Origin: Datnioides undecimradiatus
Lineage: Eukaryota > Chordata > Actinopteri > Lobotiformes > Datnioididae
Assembly: GCA_008933995.1 (NCBI GenBank)
Contig: WARS01000012.1
Location: 9,039,001 to 9,103,000 of the forward strand
Length of the DNA: 64,000 nt
Direction: 5' to 3'
Positions 1-14,100 of this stretch are shown here, piece after piece. The first letter of the stretch is position 1. Each line of letters begins with the position of its first letter. Position numbers and translations under genes: made by a program. The notes under the pieces were generated by a model. The model was not told where the DNA came from. It did not search any database and saw nothing but the letters and a program-made list of their open reading frames with translations.

Positions 1-2460
1 AGCCATCAGATGTTGTTGTTACTCACCTGCCAGTCAAAGCTGACGCACAAGTGCAAACCAACTGATCACAACAGTCCACCTCCATGTTTGTTTTTTACAA
101 AAGTCACACTCTGTCACGCGCTGACGTTCAACTATAAAGTCAGTGTGTAAACAATGTAATTCGTCCACTTTGGGTGTTGCAATGTCTGCCTGATGCCAGA
201 TGCCTGTTCAGATTTTCTGATGTGAGTCATCTTGAACCAGGTTCAGTTAGTTGACTGACACAATATTTCAGGGTTTAACGAGAGTCACGGTCACCATAAA
301 AAACATCTGTGCCTCTTAAGAATGTAGTGAATCTTGCTTGGCAGGTACAACATTTGCAACAAATGCAAGGACACTGCAAACAAGGAAAAGCATGACTTCA
401 TACCAACAATCCAGTCAAGTGTAAACACTTGCTTTCAGCTTTCAGATTTTCTCACCATTGTAAGGAATCAAATCTTTTTGACCAGCTCATTCTGACTTTA
501 AACCTGGCTGGGGAGACCAATTTTGTCTCAACAAAACCAAAGAGGCAGTGTGATGACCTGCACAAGGTGCTGTAAACCTGCTCTATTATGTCTTAAACCA
601 ACAGTAATACAGCAATGAAAGAGATTAAGATGCTTTATGAGGTCAAGTATTGCAATTATTCATATTCATCACACCCACAGGTGCTACGGTGCTTGGATTG
701 TAGGTCCTTGGCTGGTTTGAAAAAGGTTTTATGTACTGGTGTGTGTCTTCATCAAACTACACAGAAGGACAGGTGCAAGAATGTCTCCAATCAGTTTGCT
801 TCCTGTTATTTAGGAGGACTGGCTGTGGTCATCTGTGCTGCCACACCGTCACTTTGAATGTCTGCCACGTTTTCTCAAGGGTGCCGATGTGTTGTCAGGA
901 TCAGCAGCGCGATGGTCATATCCCGCCTCTGTCTGAGAGGAACATTCAGTCCATAACAATACATCCTTACTTGAAGCAGACAATGAGCTGCCATGGAGAC
1001 ATAATGGCAAACCATAACCATACTTTTCAGCCATTATGGCCACAGAAAGCACGTTGATGTTCAGGCGACCTTATACGCTTTCATGCAAAACTGGTGAAAG
1101 CATTATGTGCAGCTGGGAAACTTGACCTTGAAAGGTATTACGGTTGTATTTATGAATTCAGACTGTTGTTATACAACATTATTACCAGCCTGTACCACCA
1201 TTACTAATGCTAGTTTCATTTGTCCAGCTTTGTTGTTGGGAATTACACATTGGCCTCAACTCCATGATAGAACAGAATGGAAAAGGAAAAACTGGATTTA
1301 AAGGTAGGTGAGTAACAACTTGGAGTGAATACTTTTTATTCAAACTAGCTTCTAACAAAGAAAAGGTATCTATGGCAAGTGACCTTTGTGGCTTTTTTAT
1401 AGGAAGAGGGACATTAATGCTGCAGAGAACTATATAAATATATAGAGAAATATAAATAATATTGATGCTGCAGTACTCATATCTTTATTTTTCAGCATAC
1501 AATAAAGACATTTTTTGAACATATTTGCGGCTTCTGAGCCTTAAGACTCTGGGTGGGTAATTGGCACCCAAGAACCGGTGTTGCTAGGAGGCATTTGACA
1601 ACTTTAGCGGTGCTTAGATGACTGAAGAACATCATTTTGTGTAGCCTTGTAAATACTGTTACAAGGAATTTTCCCCTTTTTGGCCCACATTGTGTTGTTT
1701 TCCTTCTTTTAACCTTTTCTGCTGGGCAATGTTAGCGGTGAGTCTTTCCTGGGTTCAAACGTGCTGATGGCAAATAACAAGACTAATGTGCAGCGCCACC
1801 ATGGAATTGCTCCAATCACACAGCTACTGAGCAACAACAGCTAACAATGGTTATCAGGGCAACCCCAGCTGGCTGACGGCTTGTGAGGTTGTTTATGTGC
1901 TGCGACAAGCTACTTTAACTACTCCAGACAGAAATTGCACCAATCGAAATACCCGTACAGGTTGCAATAGTTCAAAACCTGGACAGTTTGACTCTGAATG
2001 CCAAATTTAACTATCTCAACTACCACCGGCTGCTCTTCACTGTATGTGCAGCTAGAAACCACTAGAGATAAGTGAGAAAACGTGTTCTATCATGTTTTGG
2101 GCGAATAGACCCTTTAACTGGTCTATTTGCAGGGACAGAGACAGTCCGTTACAAGGTCAGTTGCAGGATAGGAAAGGTGCACAGCTCAACCAGACAAAGA
2201 TCTCCCTCGGCAAGCAGAGTATGACCGGTCGCCGCGTCACTCTGAAATGTAGCCATTACGTCTGATTTCAGGAGCGAAGAGTGGCAGCTAAAAGCCCTAC
2301 AAACTGTCGGTGCCTGTGGTCAGCGCTGCTCCCCCACCATAACATGAGCTGAAATGAAGCATGATCCACCTCCCCCCCCACCCACCCACCACCGGCATCG
2401 CACCATCAGCACCTGCAGCTCTGCTCCTCTTCCTCCATTTGTCATCAGCCTCCAAGAACA

Positions 2461-2485
2461 GAGAGAGAGAGAGAGAGAGAGAGAG
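2461..2485. repeat. (GA)n microsatellite
   Basis: An uninterrupted run of 25 bases of alternating G and A. It produces the Ser-Leu repeats in the minus-strand reading frames here, which are not genes. Confidence 0.95.
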
Positions 2486-3503
2486 TACCTGAAAATGAGT
2501 GTGGCGGTAGAGATATAATTGCTTTCTTGTCTTTTTCGGTTCCCTCCCAAAAGGAGGAGGCATAGCTGTGAGTGACTGGGGTTATCTTCACTGCACTATC
2601 TGCTGAAGAAGCACATTAATGAATAGTGCATTAAAAGTTTGAGTCCGTGCTGCACAAAAAAACACACACACTATCCTGCAACTACTGTAATTTAAAAACC
2701 ACAATAGCCACTATGCAATCTTGAAAATGAAAAATAAAGGCCTACAGGCACTGTGAACCGAATTTCTTTTCTTTTTTTATTCAAACAAAGCAGAGGAAAA
2801 GTAGCATTCACCTATCTGTGGCTGCAGCCTAATTGATTCATTTCACAGTTCTTCGGTTATTTCACAAGTACACCCTCTCCTTCAGAGAAACACACCATAT
2901 AAGCAAATATGCATTCAGGTAAACACAGAGATTACCATGGGGAAGCGAGACCTGAGTAAATAATTCAAACCACACAGGGCTGCGGTGGGGATTCGGTAAA
3001 ATAAATAAAAACATGATTAAAAAAAAAAGTGAGAAGTCCCAAAATTTTGAATAGAGACGATGCGGTACTGTGTACAGCACCTTGAACCACAGACTGAAAC
3101 TGGTTGAATGGCTCGCTGAACTAAAAACCCAATTACTGTAGCGTGAATGCTTGTTTAATTAGCCTTGTATGATGGGCTGCCCATCCATTACGTGGCTAAT
3201 TGCCATCCTATCAGACCAAATAAAACACGCTATCACACTCCAGAGTCTGCATCATTGCGCCAGATGATATAATTTCCTCTGGAATCATCTGGATGGCGAA
3301 AGGAAGAGAGTGAGTGACTGAGCCGGGGACCAAATGTTAGCATGCGTGTGTGCGGTTGTGCACGTGGACGTGCACTTGCAAGATGGACTGCAGTGGGAAT
3401 CCAGAGCTATAACTCAAACCTTTGAGCTGGTTTGACAAAGTAGCCATAGCAACGCCCAGCAAGGAGTGTTCATCTGTCTTAATCGAGGATGGGTTGTGTT
3501 TTC

Positions 3504-3521
3504 TGTGTGTGTGTGTGTGTG
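3504..3521. repeat. (TG)9 microsatellite
   Basis: Eighteen bases of perfect TG repeat in intergenic DNA. Confidence 0.9.
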
Positions 3522-4098
3522 AAGACCTGTCTCTCCCTTCTAAGCTCCCCATGGATGGTAGTATGGGTTTTGAGCTCATCTGTAGATAGATCTGCAGTGC
3601 ACAAACCCTCGCACACCCGCCAGTGCTTTATCTCCTTGCACGCCAGCGTTACAGCTCAAACAGAGGAACTGGAAATTTCTCCTCATTTACGCTCATGTAG
3701 ATACAATCCACAGTAACCTGCCCTCGATTCAGTTTACTTAGCCCCCCAAAAAACTTACTTAGCTCTCTCCCTAAGCCCTGCAGTCATTTACTCCCATATT
3801 TGCCCTTTTAGGGCGCCGCCACAGTGTATTCTCCTGATGAAATTGAAGCAAAGAACGCCTGTGAGTAGATTTTCACATCGGCCAGCCCATGTGAAGTAGA
3901 AGAGACTGTCATTATGCTGTTCAGTGGAGCAGCAATATCTCTAGCTGCTTGGGGACATTGGGTGCCTGAGCATAGCCGGCCTGCCCTCCTGCCTGTCTGC
4001 CCCCCTGCCTCTACCTGTCTCTCTGCACGGTTGCATGCATGTCTTTCTGCTTGTCAGATTATCTGTCTGTCTTTCCTGTGTAGTTGTGTGTTTTTTTT

Positions 4099-4102
<4 letters not shown>

Positions 4103-4137
<35 letters not shown>
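4103..4137. repeat. (TG)17 microsatellite
   Basis: Thirty-five bases of perfect TG repeat. A pyrimidine-rich stretch follows at about 4250-4420. Confidence 0.95.
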
Positions 4138-4138
<1 letters not shown>

Positions 4139-5057
4139 TGAAGAGAGAGGCACGAGTTGTACCCCAGGGATCGGGCTCTCGGGCTCAGAGACAGCATGGC
4201 AGATAATAGGAGCTCCCCTGGAAGATTACTGGGCCTTGTTCTGTCCCCATCAGCCTCTCCGCTTCTCCTCTTCTCCCTGCTCCTGTTTTAAACCTGGTTG
4301 TCAAAGCAATTAAACCGACTCCCTCTCTGTCACAGCCCCTGTCACCCTCCTTATTTTTATTTTTCCTTTTGCTCATCTCCGTCTCTCTCCTCATCTTCTC
4401 CTCCTACTTCCATTTTTCATGAACTGAATATAGCTTGGCAAAAGTTTCAGGAAGAGAGAAATTGGACATCGGCCACTCATCCTCGTCCGTCTACTCATTC
4501 CCTCCTTATCACCCTTTCCTCTTTCCCCTATCATGCTATCCTTCTCCTTTATGTAAGACCTTGACAGCTGTCCTCACAGAGAAAGCTGCGGCTCAGGCTG
4601 AGACAAATACAGATCCTGTCTGGTTCCATGATGCACTTTGTGTTTTCAGTGTAATTCCTAGCTTTTGTGTTGCTCTGCTGTCACTGCTTTGAGAATTCAG
4701 TAAAACCAGACTATTTACACATGACATTACAGACATTAGCATTGTATTTTATGGATAATGCATGAAGGCACATTTTCTCAGTTGTCACAGTTGATTCTAC
4801 AGTTCTCAGGTCTACAGAGCTTTAAAGTGACTTTCAGCTCATTGTTTTGGTTTGCAGACCCATACCGTAACTGCTTTAGTCCACTCTCATTGACTCACAG
4901 CAGCCATTTTTAATCAAAACACATAAAAATGGACTTTACTCAACCTCCTCAGCACCAAATGAGGGTAGGAAGGTTTAAATTCTTATTGTATCATTATTAT
5001 TATTATAATATTTAGGGACGTCTTCATGGGTACATCTTTGCTTCCATGTCAACAGTA

Positions 5058-5106
5058 GATTGATACCACTCTCAGGTCTGTGCATTAACTGTGGAGCTAG
5101 AGCTGT
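5058..5106 (+). mobile_element. Fragment of fold-back interspersed repeat (family A)
   Basis: The stretch reading GATTGATACCACTCTCAGG and on to GGAGCTAGAGC matches the left-arm segment of the elements at 43785-44180 and 58518-59030. The second of those has GATTGATACCACCCTCAT at the same relative place. Only about 50 bases are recognisable, with no right arm, so this is a decayed remnant. I recall this sequence as an abundant percomorph repeat but cannot assign a database family name. Confidence 0.55.
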
Positions 5107-6180
5107 GTCAGTGTAGCATCAAACTATCTGTTTATATTTATTGTATCAATTTTGTATGGGTGTGTTTTCTGTTAAGTCCTGTTTCTTGAGGGCTCACAGT
5201 CAAATCCAGGGAGTGACTGCACCCTGTTACTCCCCAACTCCTCCTAAATCTATAACAAACGACACAAGTGTTTATTGTATTGATTTGTTCATTAACATCA
5301 GAGATGCTGGTAGGCACATTTGGACATCGTCAGGCTAACTGTTTCCTGTACATACTGTGATTATCGTATTTAAAACACCACATATATGACACACAGAAGG
5401 AAATATTCACTCTAGCTATAAATCCTTCAACTAGAGGCTTTTAAAGGATGCTTTTGGACATTTTCACCTTTATTGGACAGTACGACATTTCCACAGTTCA
5501 ACCTCAGTTTATCTTAAAGACAATTTCAGACATTATGGATGTTTTTCTGTGCAGTGTTACAGTCAAAAGCCATTTTAGATGTGCAAATGAGCAAACAAAA
5601 GTGCAAATTCAGGACAAATCAAGTAATCAGACTGATCAAATCAAATCAACCTAAAAAGTGGAATTAACAGTGCTGATCACTAAAAAGCATAGGCCACGGA
5701 TAATCGGATTACATAACACCCTTCATTCCACCCAGACCTGTCAATTTCCTTTACTGTATATTAGAAACACTTAGTGAAATGAGGATTAACTAATGAAACT
5801 AAAATTATGGAAAATCTGCGCCAGAGGCCTTTACAAAGTCAATTGTTTATCCACCAGGGCTGAGATTACATTTAAACGGATAAAGTGGTTTAAATACAGC
5901 TAATGGAGGCACTTTTAGTGAAATTAAAAACAGCTCATTTATAAAACAGACTTTAATTCATAGTGAGTTTTTATTTTTTCCTTCCTATGCCCCCAGTGCT
6001 AATCCAGGCCCAGTGGTCCTCATCGTGACAGCCAATGAAATCAAGCCTGGCACCCACAGCCCAACATTATTAGCAAATGCACAAGAAACTCTGCCTTTGC
6101 CTGCTGGGTCTGTCTCTCCCTCCATCTTACTCTCACTCAACACACCAGGGCTACAATTCCCTCTGACAGGTTTCCAGCCC

Positions 6181-6182
<2 letters not shown>

Positions 6183-6223
<41 letters not shown>
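6183..6223. repeat. (GT)20 microsatellite
   Basis: Forty-one bases of perfect GT repeat. It generates the Cys-Val and Thr-His repeats of the overlapping spurious frames. Confidence 0.95.
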
Positions 6224-6224
<1 letters not shown>

Positions 6225-9200
6225 TTGAGGGTGTCATGTGTGCCATGATACTCAGAGCAGCTCTTCTGCTAATTGCAGCTATTAGGCCTCCAGAGACCGT
6301 CTCAGAGTCTAGCATGGTTAATGAGGAGAGCACAGTGAGATAAATGAGACATTGTATATCTCATGTTGGAACAATGATTGAGTGACATCGGATGTGCAGT
6401 CGAGGGGCACTCGGAGCTGTTCTGTTCCTCATGACCCTTGTCCTAACAGCGTTCGAGAGGTATTACTTACCAAATGTTTTTGAATGGCATTAATTAAGGT
6501 TATTATTTCTTTTTTGGGGGAGTGCTGATTAAGTCTTTTGTCCTAGAGATTGCTCATAGGCTACAGTGATCTACTGTGTACTGTTGTCTGTCTATAATAT
6601 TCATAGAAATTGCCACGTTTTGCATGTCCACTTGGTTGTTCAGGGGGGGTTTCGCAAGCCAAAGTCCGCATGAACATCTGAACCCACTGCCAATTAATAT
6701 TAAGATATTGTCACTGTCAAATGAAAAGGATTGCAGCTGTAAAATATTCTTTTTCAGGCAGTTAAAATAATATATTTTTTTAAATCTTGAGCTGAAGGTA
6801 AAGAACTGAAGTGAGGTTTGAAAGAGTTGCTCAAACTACAGCCTCTGAGATCATGAAGCTGCACACGATACCTTAGATTAAGTGAAAAGTGACTGAACAC
6901 ATGACTTAAGGTTCTCAGTCTAGAAGCAGCTATATGACAATAAAAGACATATAATGTTCAGTCATACTGTACATAATCATACGAGCACAGTATATCACTG
7001 GACTGATGGTGCTGACAATAATGAATGGCTGACCTTTTGAGGGTTTCTCTGCACATATTGTAGCTCTACAGGGAATGAATGGGCTTTCAGTGACAAGGTG
7101 ATTATGTTGCTCACTGTGTGAACATGTGGTAGACTATGTATAGGTGCCCTGTGACAGTTTGTCGTGTAGGTGTGGACAAGTATAGGTCTAATAAGCAGGG
7201 ACAGTGGTTGTAGAATGCACAGTCGAGCCCTCGGGCGCTGCTGTTGGTTTAATCCGTTGAAACCTGGTGCCTGCTTGATAACCTTGTGACATGTCCACCT
7301 CATCCTTTTATCCAACATCCAAACCCAGTTTCTAAATGCAGTAGGCGCACACAAACAGCTGTACACTGTATATCTCCAGAACAAAATATGCAAAAGCCTG
7401 ACAAATGTAGATATTAAATTCCTAATAAAATTCAATTCCTCAGTTTTGGAAGAAGTTTATATCACTGAGACTGTAGCTATTAAACTACAAAAAAAGCTAT
7501 CATGCTAGGCTAACTACCACTCATATGATAACATTAACACTGATTTCCACTGGATGCCACTTTTGGTTTGTTTCATTTCAACACTTTCCGAGTCATCTGT
7601 AGCACCTGTTACTCTGCAGCAGCTCGTGTTAAGCATTTAGACCTGCGTGCTGTTTGTTGGGACTGAAGTGATACTGTGACCGTCAGGACAGAAAAATTAA
7701 AAAAAAACCTTTTTTGGAATTACAGTCTTTCAAATTACAATTCAGTACACACCTCAGAAAAACATTGCAAATTTATTCCTAGCTATTTTTTTCCCCTTCA
7801 AGGAAAACATGCCACGGCCTGTCATCACAGTGTTTGCCAATTGGTCTTTTCAACACTGAGTCACAACCTGTTAGGTGAAGAATGCCAACAGATACAGGTA
7901 CCTACAGTTACCATCTTAGGGTATGTTCTTCTGTTTATGCAAATTGTTGGAAGTATAGAAATGCTTAGCATGGATCTCTGGTTATGTGGGACAATGTGTC
8001 TGACACATTACTCTCTGGGGACCAATTTGCAATCAGCTCTCATATTAACACTGTGCAGCGGATGCTCTTCAATGATGGTTTCAGTGATGATGATAGCCAC
8101 AGAGTGAGACATGCTAGAGCCATTCATCACTGTCTCTATTGTCAGTCATAATGAAGTTATACTCTACATTGTAACCGTGAATATTGAGAAACATCAAAGA
8201 TCTCCTCTTCGTTCCTTCTCAGCTCCAGATGAATATATTCATTCCTTCCCTCTCAATCTGCTCCTTTTCTCTCTTGGCAGTTCGTCTCTGTTCTGCTTCT
8301 CTTTCAGGCGTAAATCTCATTGCTGTCGCTCTCTGCTCGCTAATGCTTTGCTTTTTTCTCCCTCTCTGAAACTCATCGCCATTTGGGATTTCTTGTACCT
8401 AATCCATCTTTCCCATCAAAGACCTTCTTCTTCTGGTTTTCTTTTCAAGACCAAATCAATACCTGGACACAACAGGAGGGGAGGAACCAACCACGGGCAG
8501 AAACAGGCCAAACTGCGATTATTTGTATCTCTTAATTCAACTAAGGGGTCATTGGACTAGAGGCTTGATTTTTCATCCCCTGGACAAACAAACCGATCAG
8601 TTTAAAGGCTAGCTTGACAGACAGGGCTGCTGTTGATCAAAAGGCCTCATTAACATTTCAATCTGCCACTGGCCAGATAAGACAACGACGGCCATTTTGA
8701 GATGGGCGCGTCTGTCAGGCGTGCTGGGTGGCTAATAATGATGGTGATATTTCATGTATGTTATCACAATCTCCATGTGTCTATCTTTCAAATAACAGAT
8801 GCCACAGACTTAATGTGTCTACCTTCCATTTTAATGAAGACATCGGTCAATATAGTTCTTGCGATTCGCAATCACACTTTTTGCAAATTCAGAAGATAAA
8901 CGGAGTCATCGCTTGCTTTGAAGTGAAGGTGGGAAAGCGAAGGCTGTAAAAATGTTTGTGGTTTTCCGAAAACGTAAAATAATTCATTGATGCATGCCAG
9001 CTGATGATCAATAATCCACATCCTGAAAATTAAACCACAGTTTGGAGTTTTGCATTTGAAAATTTCTTTGTTTCTTCTTAAATATCTCCACTGACGAGAC
9101 ATGATGTGACCAGATCATTCAAAGCGACGGAAGAATCAGTAAATTTTGTTGTTTTGATTTGTGTGTTAAGGGGGTACGGTTTTAACTCACTTCTGTCTCA

Positions 9201-11058
9201 TCTCCTTGGCTTTTTTCTTAAATTCAGAGGCAAACCAAGAGGCACGTTCATGTGCAGCCTCCCTCCAGCAGCTGGGGACACACGCTGACTGTCAGATCAA
9301 ATGAGTTATTGAGTCTCTTACCCTTTCAGCACCAGATCATGCCCTCGTAATTGTGAGGACGGAGAGGAGGCATGTCATAAATGTCAAAGAGAGAGAGAAG
9401 GTGGGGCAGGATGTAGAGGAGAAGAGAACCGAGGAAACAGGAGAGAGTGAGGCCCAGACAATGGGAGAAAAAAAAGAAAAAAACAAAAAAAATCTAAATT
9501 AGCTGGGCTGGACTTAACAAATCTCAACCACTCAGCTCTGTGTGCAATATAACATTTCACCTACATATCTACCAACTGTGATCGCTCTTTTCTCAAGGCC
9601 AGATTCTTTTTGTGTGTGTGTGCCTGTGTGTGTGCACATGTTGGACTTGTGCTTGCCTAAAACGAACAGGTCTGAAGAGGACATCATGATGCACTGGGAA
9701 CTTGATTGTGGCTCAGCTCGTCCAAACACTCAGTGTCACCTTCCCAGAACGCACAATAATAAACAGGAAACACTTGAGAAAATGAGACAAACGTAATGAA
9801 AACTGGCAAATCTGCTCCTGCTGTTGGATGTTTTCCTGACATCATTTACCTCCACTTAAAAGGACCAACAAGTTAGACTTTTATTTCCCCATAGAACAGA
9901 ATGACCTGATGGGGGTCGATAAGGGTTGTTGATCAATATCAGTGACTCAATGACTGCTCAACCACGGAGGCTAAACAGCCTTTTTCTCCAGCCAAAAAGC
10001 AGCCAAGAGCAGTGCTGTCATGCCGGCATTGTGGACGGTGATGAACCGCTAACGCAACATTTCTGCTGTACTCCTGCTTAAATAATCCATCTTCTATGCT
10101 GCTCTTCTTCTGGAATTCCTCCTGGTGATAATCATAATGAGTGGTAATTGGATGCTGCACCATTATGACCTTGTTGACCAGTTTTGGCATCAATATGACA
10201 CGTCTCTTGAATCTTTATGAAAAACGTTTGGATTATTCTTCGACATTACTTAAATATCCTGTTGGCAGTTTTGGTGACAGAGGAAAATACCGTCTTGGCA
10301 CTCTCAAGCTGTCTACTCTGATCCAAAAACAATGACAATATGTGTATAAGTTACAATGTAGCTTTTTAATTTTAATATATTTTGTGTTCCGACAGTGTTA
10401 CACAGAATTACTACACTTATGTACTTCAATAATACAATTATCTGTAAATTAAATAGACTTTTATCATTTGTTGGTGTGTGTAACAATACATGCATCTGTG
10501 ATTCCTCTTATAAAAGAAACATTTATTTCTAGTAGTTATAGTTGCATATATATATATAATCAATAATGTTTGATGAAGACAGTTTAATCGGTTTAGTTTG
10601 GATGGGCACATTTTAAGTTATTGCATTTTTCAAAATCTAGTTTTAACCAAACTCCAGTAAACACATCAGACCTAGAATTGGTCTTGATTGCCCCCCCTCA
10701 CCACACAATCACTGAAATCAGTCCAATCAGGCCAGTGTTCAGCGGTTAGGCAGGAAAGCCTGCATTTAGTTGGTTTTTCTCATATAAATTATAGGAGCTG
10801 CTGCTGTGCTAATGTGAAGTCTTAGGCATCAAATTCATTCAATATAAGTAATTTTCAAGTGTTTTGTCAATGTGTGCGGAGGTTCCTACTCACACACACA
10901 CCCTGCTGTTTTTCTCTAAACTTGCATCAGTATGCATCTGGGAGATGCATTCTGCGAGATGGTAACAAATCGACATATATTTCAGCATGTGAGTGTTTTA
11001 TTGATCTCTGCAGTGTTGCATTTCATGCTAAAGGCAGGACTGTGGGTAAACCAGGCAG

Positions 11059-11059
<1 letters not shown>

Positions 11060-11100
<41 letters not shown>

Positions 11101-11106
11101 GCGCGC
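11060..11106. repeat. Compound (GT)15(AT)5(GC)3 tract
   Basis: Fifteen GT units pass directly into five AT units and then three GC units. Purine and pyrimidine alternate without interruption for about 47 bases. Such tracts can adopt left-handed Z-DNA under supercoiling; this is known for GT and GC repeats and is inferred for this locus. Confidence 0.9.
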
Positions 11107-14100
11107 CTCAGGAGTTGTGGTGGTGCTGATGAGAGTAGGGGCCAAACCACTGCTGAGTTATCAATATGAGGAACAACAGAAATACTAATTATTCTATAGC
11201 AAAAACATGAAGAAATGCTAGGAATACTATGTGTAAATAAGACAACTGTGGAGATGCATTCAGTGACATTTCTTCTCCTTTGATGCTAACCATCTCCCCA
11301 CACCTCGGCCCCTACACCATACACGGATTGCTATAATTTCTGAAACTGAGTTGTAATCCTTTACACCATTACTGGAAACAATAGTCACATTACTGTAACA
11401 CATCACTAAGAAATGCACTCTTGCCCGATGTGCGTGAACTTCAGGAATTACAAAGGTCAGAGGCTGCTGTTTGTTTGTGGAGCTTAGAAGTGATTGGATA
11501 CATCAACTGAATCAGGTCCTGTCCGTCCCATTTTCCCAATCAATCCCACTTTGGATACTGCTGCAGCCCTCCAGATATTTCCTCTGGCTGACGATCAATA
11601 GTGGGATTGAATGATTGAAGACTGCTAATCCAATTTGCTCTTTTTTTAGCCCCATTTGACCACGGCCGCTCGGAGGCCCTGGATTGTTTTCCCTCGCTTT
11701 CCTTAATTTAAAGTGGACTAAATGACAGATAGAGACAGAGGGTATTAGTGTCGTTGGGCTTGATTGTGATCACTGGCCACAGAGTACATCTACGCTTGGT
11801 CTGAATTTCTCATTGTACACAGACTCTTTGCAGTGGCAGTGAGTGGTATCCATTTAGGTGAGCGCTGTTACAAATCAGCTGGCTTTCCATCGTATTTACC
11901 TTGGCACAGCATCTATTGCTCAGAGATATGCTGGACGCTGTAGGCACTTCCTTTGAATTCGAGCCTCTTTCAAAGTCTGGGACATAGAACACAACAGGGT
12001 CCTGACTCTATTACGTTCAACAGACAAGCAGCAAATATGAACCCTGCCGAGAACCATTTCAACCTCATCCCTTTTGCTTGGTGATTGCGAGGGTTGTCCA
12101 TATCTGCACTCACGAAGAACCAGGAGCTCTGCAGCCACTGTTATGTGCCACCATTGATATTTAGATGGATATTCAATCCTCAAACAGTGGAGAGACCTTA
12201 GTCACTGTTGCAGCCCTCTTGGGCCACTTGGAATTCAAAAGAAGAGCCTGAATCTGTCCATCCTTGTACTAAACAGGCTTCACGACCTTGGTGGCTCACA
12301 GTAACCCATCTGAACCACCTTGGCTTCATCCTCCACATTTTAGTGTTCCAGTTGCGTCTTGTCAGTGAAGAACCAGCCGGTGGAAGGAAATGAAATGCGG
12401 TGGGAGGCCTGAGAGAAAGCCTTTTACCGGTTTAAGATCAGCCACAGGTATTAAGCTGCTCTCGGGGCCCAACAAAGCTGCGGCAAAAAGCCCAGACATG
12501 CAGGTGGGAGCTCAGACAACAGGGAATCAGATAGAGGGAAATCATTGAGGCACTGAAATCTGGGGAAAACAGCAAACTGAGGCTTTAAGGTTTGTTTTGT
12601 GGAAAATTAGCAGCAGAATGTGTTACCATTTGATGTCAGAACAAAGGATCAGTAAACGCTGATACCGATACGCTAACTTTAATGTGCTTTTTCCCTTTAT
12701 GTCTACTCAAGCTCTGAGTTCACCACTGTAATGTCTATCTCCAAGCTTCATCTCACTCTTTTCTCAGTCTGCACCTTTAATCCAACCTCTGTCCCCTCCT
12801 TCATACCGTCCTGTGTTTCACATACCTCAGAGGTTTTCTTTTCTTTTTTTTTTTCGCTGGCAAACCGCAGGCAGGTGGCAGGAAACAAACCTTCTGTCTT
12901 TTTCTTCTCCTCTGGTGTTTCGAGTTCGTCATCAGTCTAATGCAATCAAGGCCGGCCACCTGCCCTGGCCACCGCAAACCACCACCTATTACAACAGGGC
13001 TTTTGTCTTCACGCACAAAGACACAGAGCCCTTGTTTTTAGAAGGAGTGGGATGAAGAAGTGGAAGGAATGAGAGATGGAAGGGAAGGTAGAAGGACAGA
13101 AACTGAACCCTGCGCAGGTTTGTGAAGCTTTTATGTTAAACTAAATTGAATTAAGTAAAACACATACATTTTTAATAAAACAAAATACATATCAAAGCTC
13201 TTTTCCATTTTGCTGTTGTCATGTGAAACCCTTTGTATGTTTGAAATTTTAATTTAAGTACGTGGTTCTTTATAGGTTCAATGAATCCAACAGCCCCTAC
13301 AGCATGTGAAACAATTTAAAAGAGGAAACAACTGTTATCGCGCTGAGAAATTAACATTTTTTTCACCTGACACACTATGTGTCCTGTGAGTTAAGAGGAT
13401 GAAGCCAAATGTGTGTTACTGTGTGTGTGTGTTGATCTATTAAGAGTAATCCCTCAGTGGCTACAACAGGAGCGGGAGGGGCTTTAGTCACTGCAGTCTT
13501 AAGGGAAATAAGTCAGGAATGGTTTTGTGTAAAGCTAAATCAATATGTCCTTTCAAGGGCTGAAACATAGATGGCAGAGGTCTTGCATGCGCTGTCCATT
13601 TGATAGTGTTCGCAGTAATAGAATCTGATGTATATGTTTTACGAGGCAGTAATACCTCAAGGTTTGTCGTATTTTACTCCAACTGATCATATCCTCCGCC
13701 GCCTACATTGCAGCAGATGCCATAAAGCAAAAATAGTGTAAGCTGCAGCATAAAATCACAAAAACAATAAAATTATGGATGCACAAAGCACAGATAAAAA
13801 GGCATGCATGCTCCATGGCTCATATCACCCAGCATTAGGGAGTACATTGGAACATATCCCATTCCCTGAATGCTGTCAATTTTTAATACACTTGCCGTCC
13901 CTAATGCATTTGCATGGTGACACTATTTCTGTAAAAGAAAAAAAAATCTGTTTGCTTGCCAAGGTTGAGAAATGGATGAGGGTCAGACTTTATCGCAGTT
14001 TTGCCCGACATTTGATAAGGAAAGTTGAGGAGAAACAGCCGCCCTTCTTTCTCCCGCTCCCCCATCCAATAAAGCACCCATTGAGGGGAGGAAAACAGCA

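Larger units (their letters stand above)
1..5057. other. Upstream intergenic DNA without recognisable gene
   Basis: No open frame here resembles a protein I know, and none has plausible exon structure. The stretch holds GA and GT microsatellites (annotated separately) and AT-rich filler. An AATAAA at 1500-1505 could be a polyadenylation signal of an unseen gene, but nothing upstream looks coding, so this is only a possibility. The part around 3131-3300 is rich in TAAT-type motifs and free of simple repeats, so it could be a conserved non-coding element. Confidence 0.6.

Noticed and set aside
6995..7435. Minus-strand open frame of 146 codons
   Set aside because: No recognisable domain and ordinary intergenic composition; length is compatible with chance.
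7676..8107. 143-codon open frame
   Set aside because: No recognisable similarity; it begins in an A-rich run and has no convincing exon structure. Kept as intergenic.
8111..8560. 149-codon open frame
   Set aside because: Ser/Leu/Phe-rich with a pyrimidine-biased centre and no known motif; an overlapping frame is also open.
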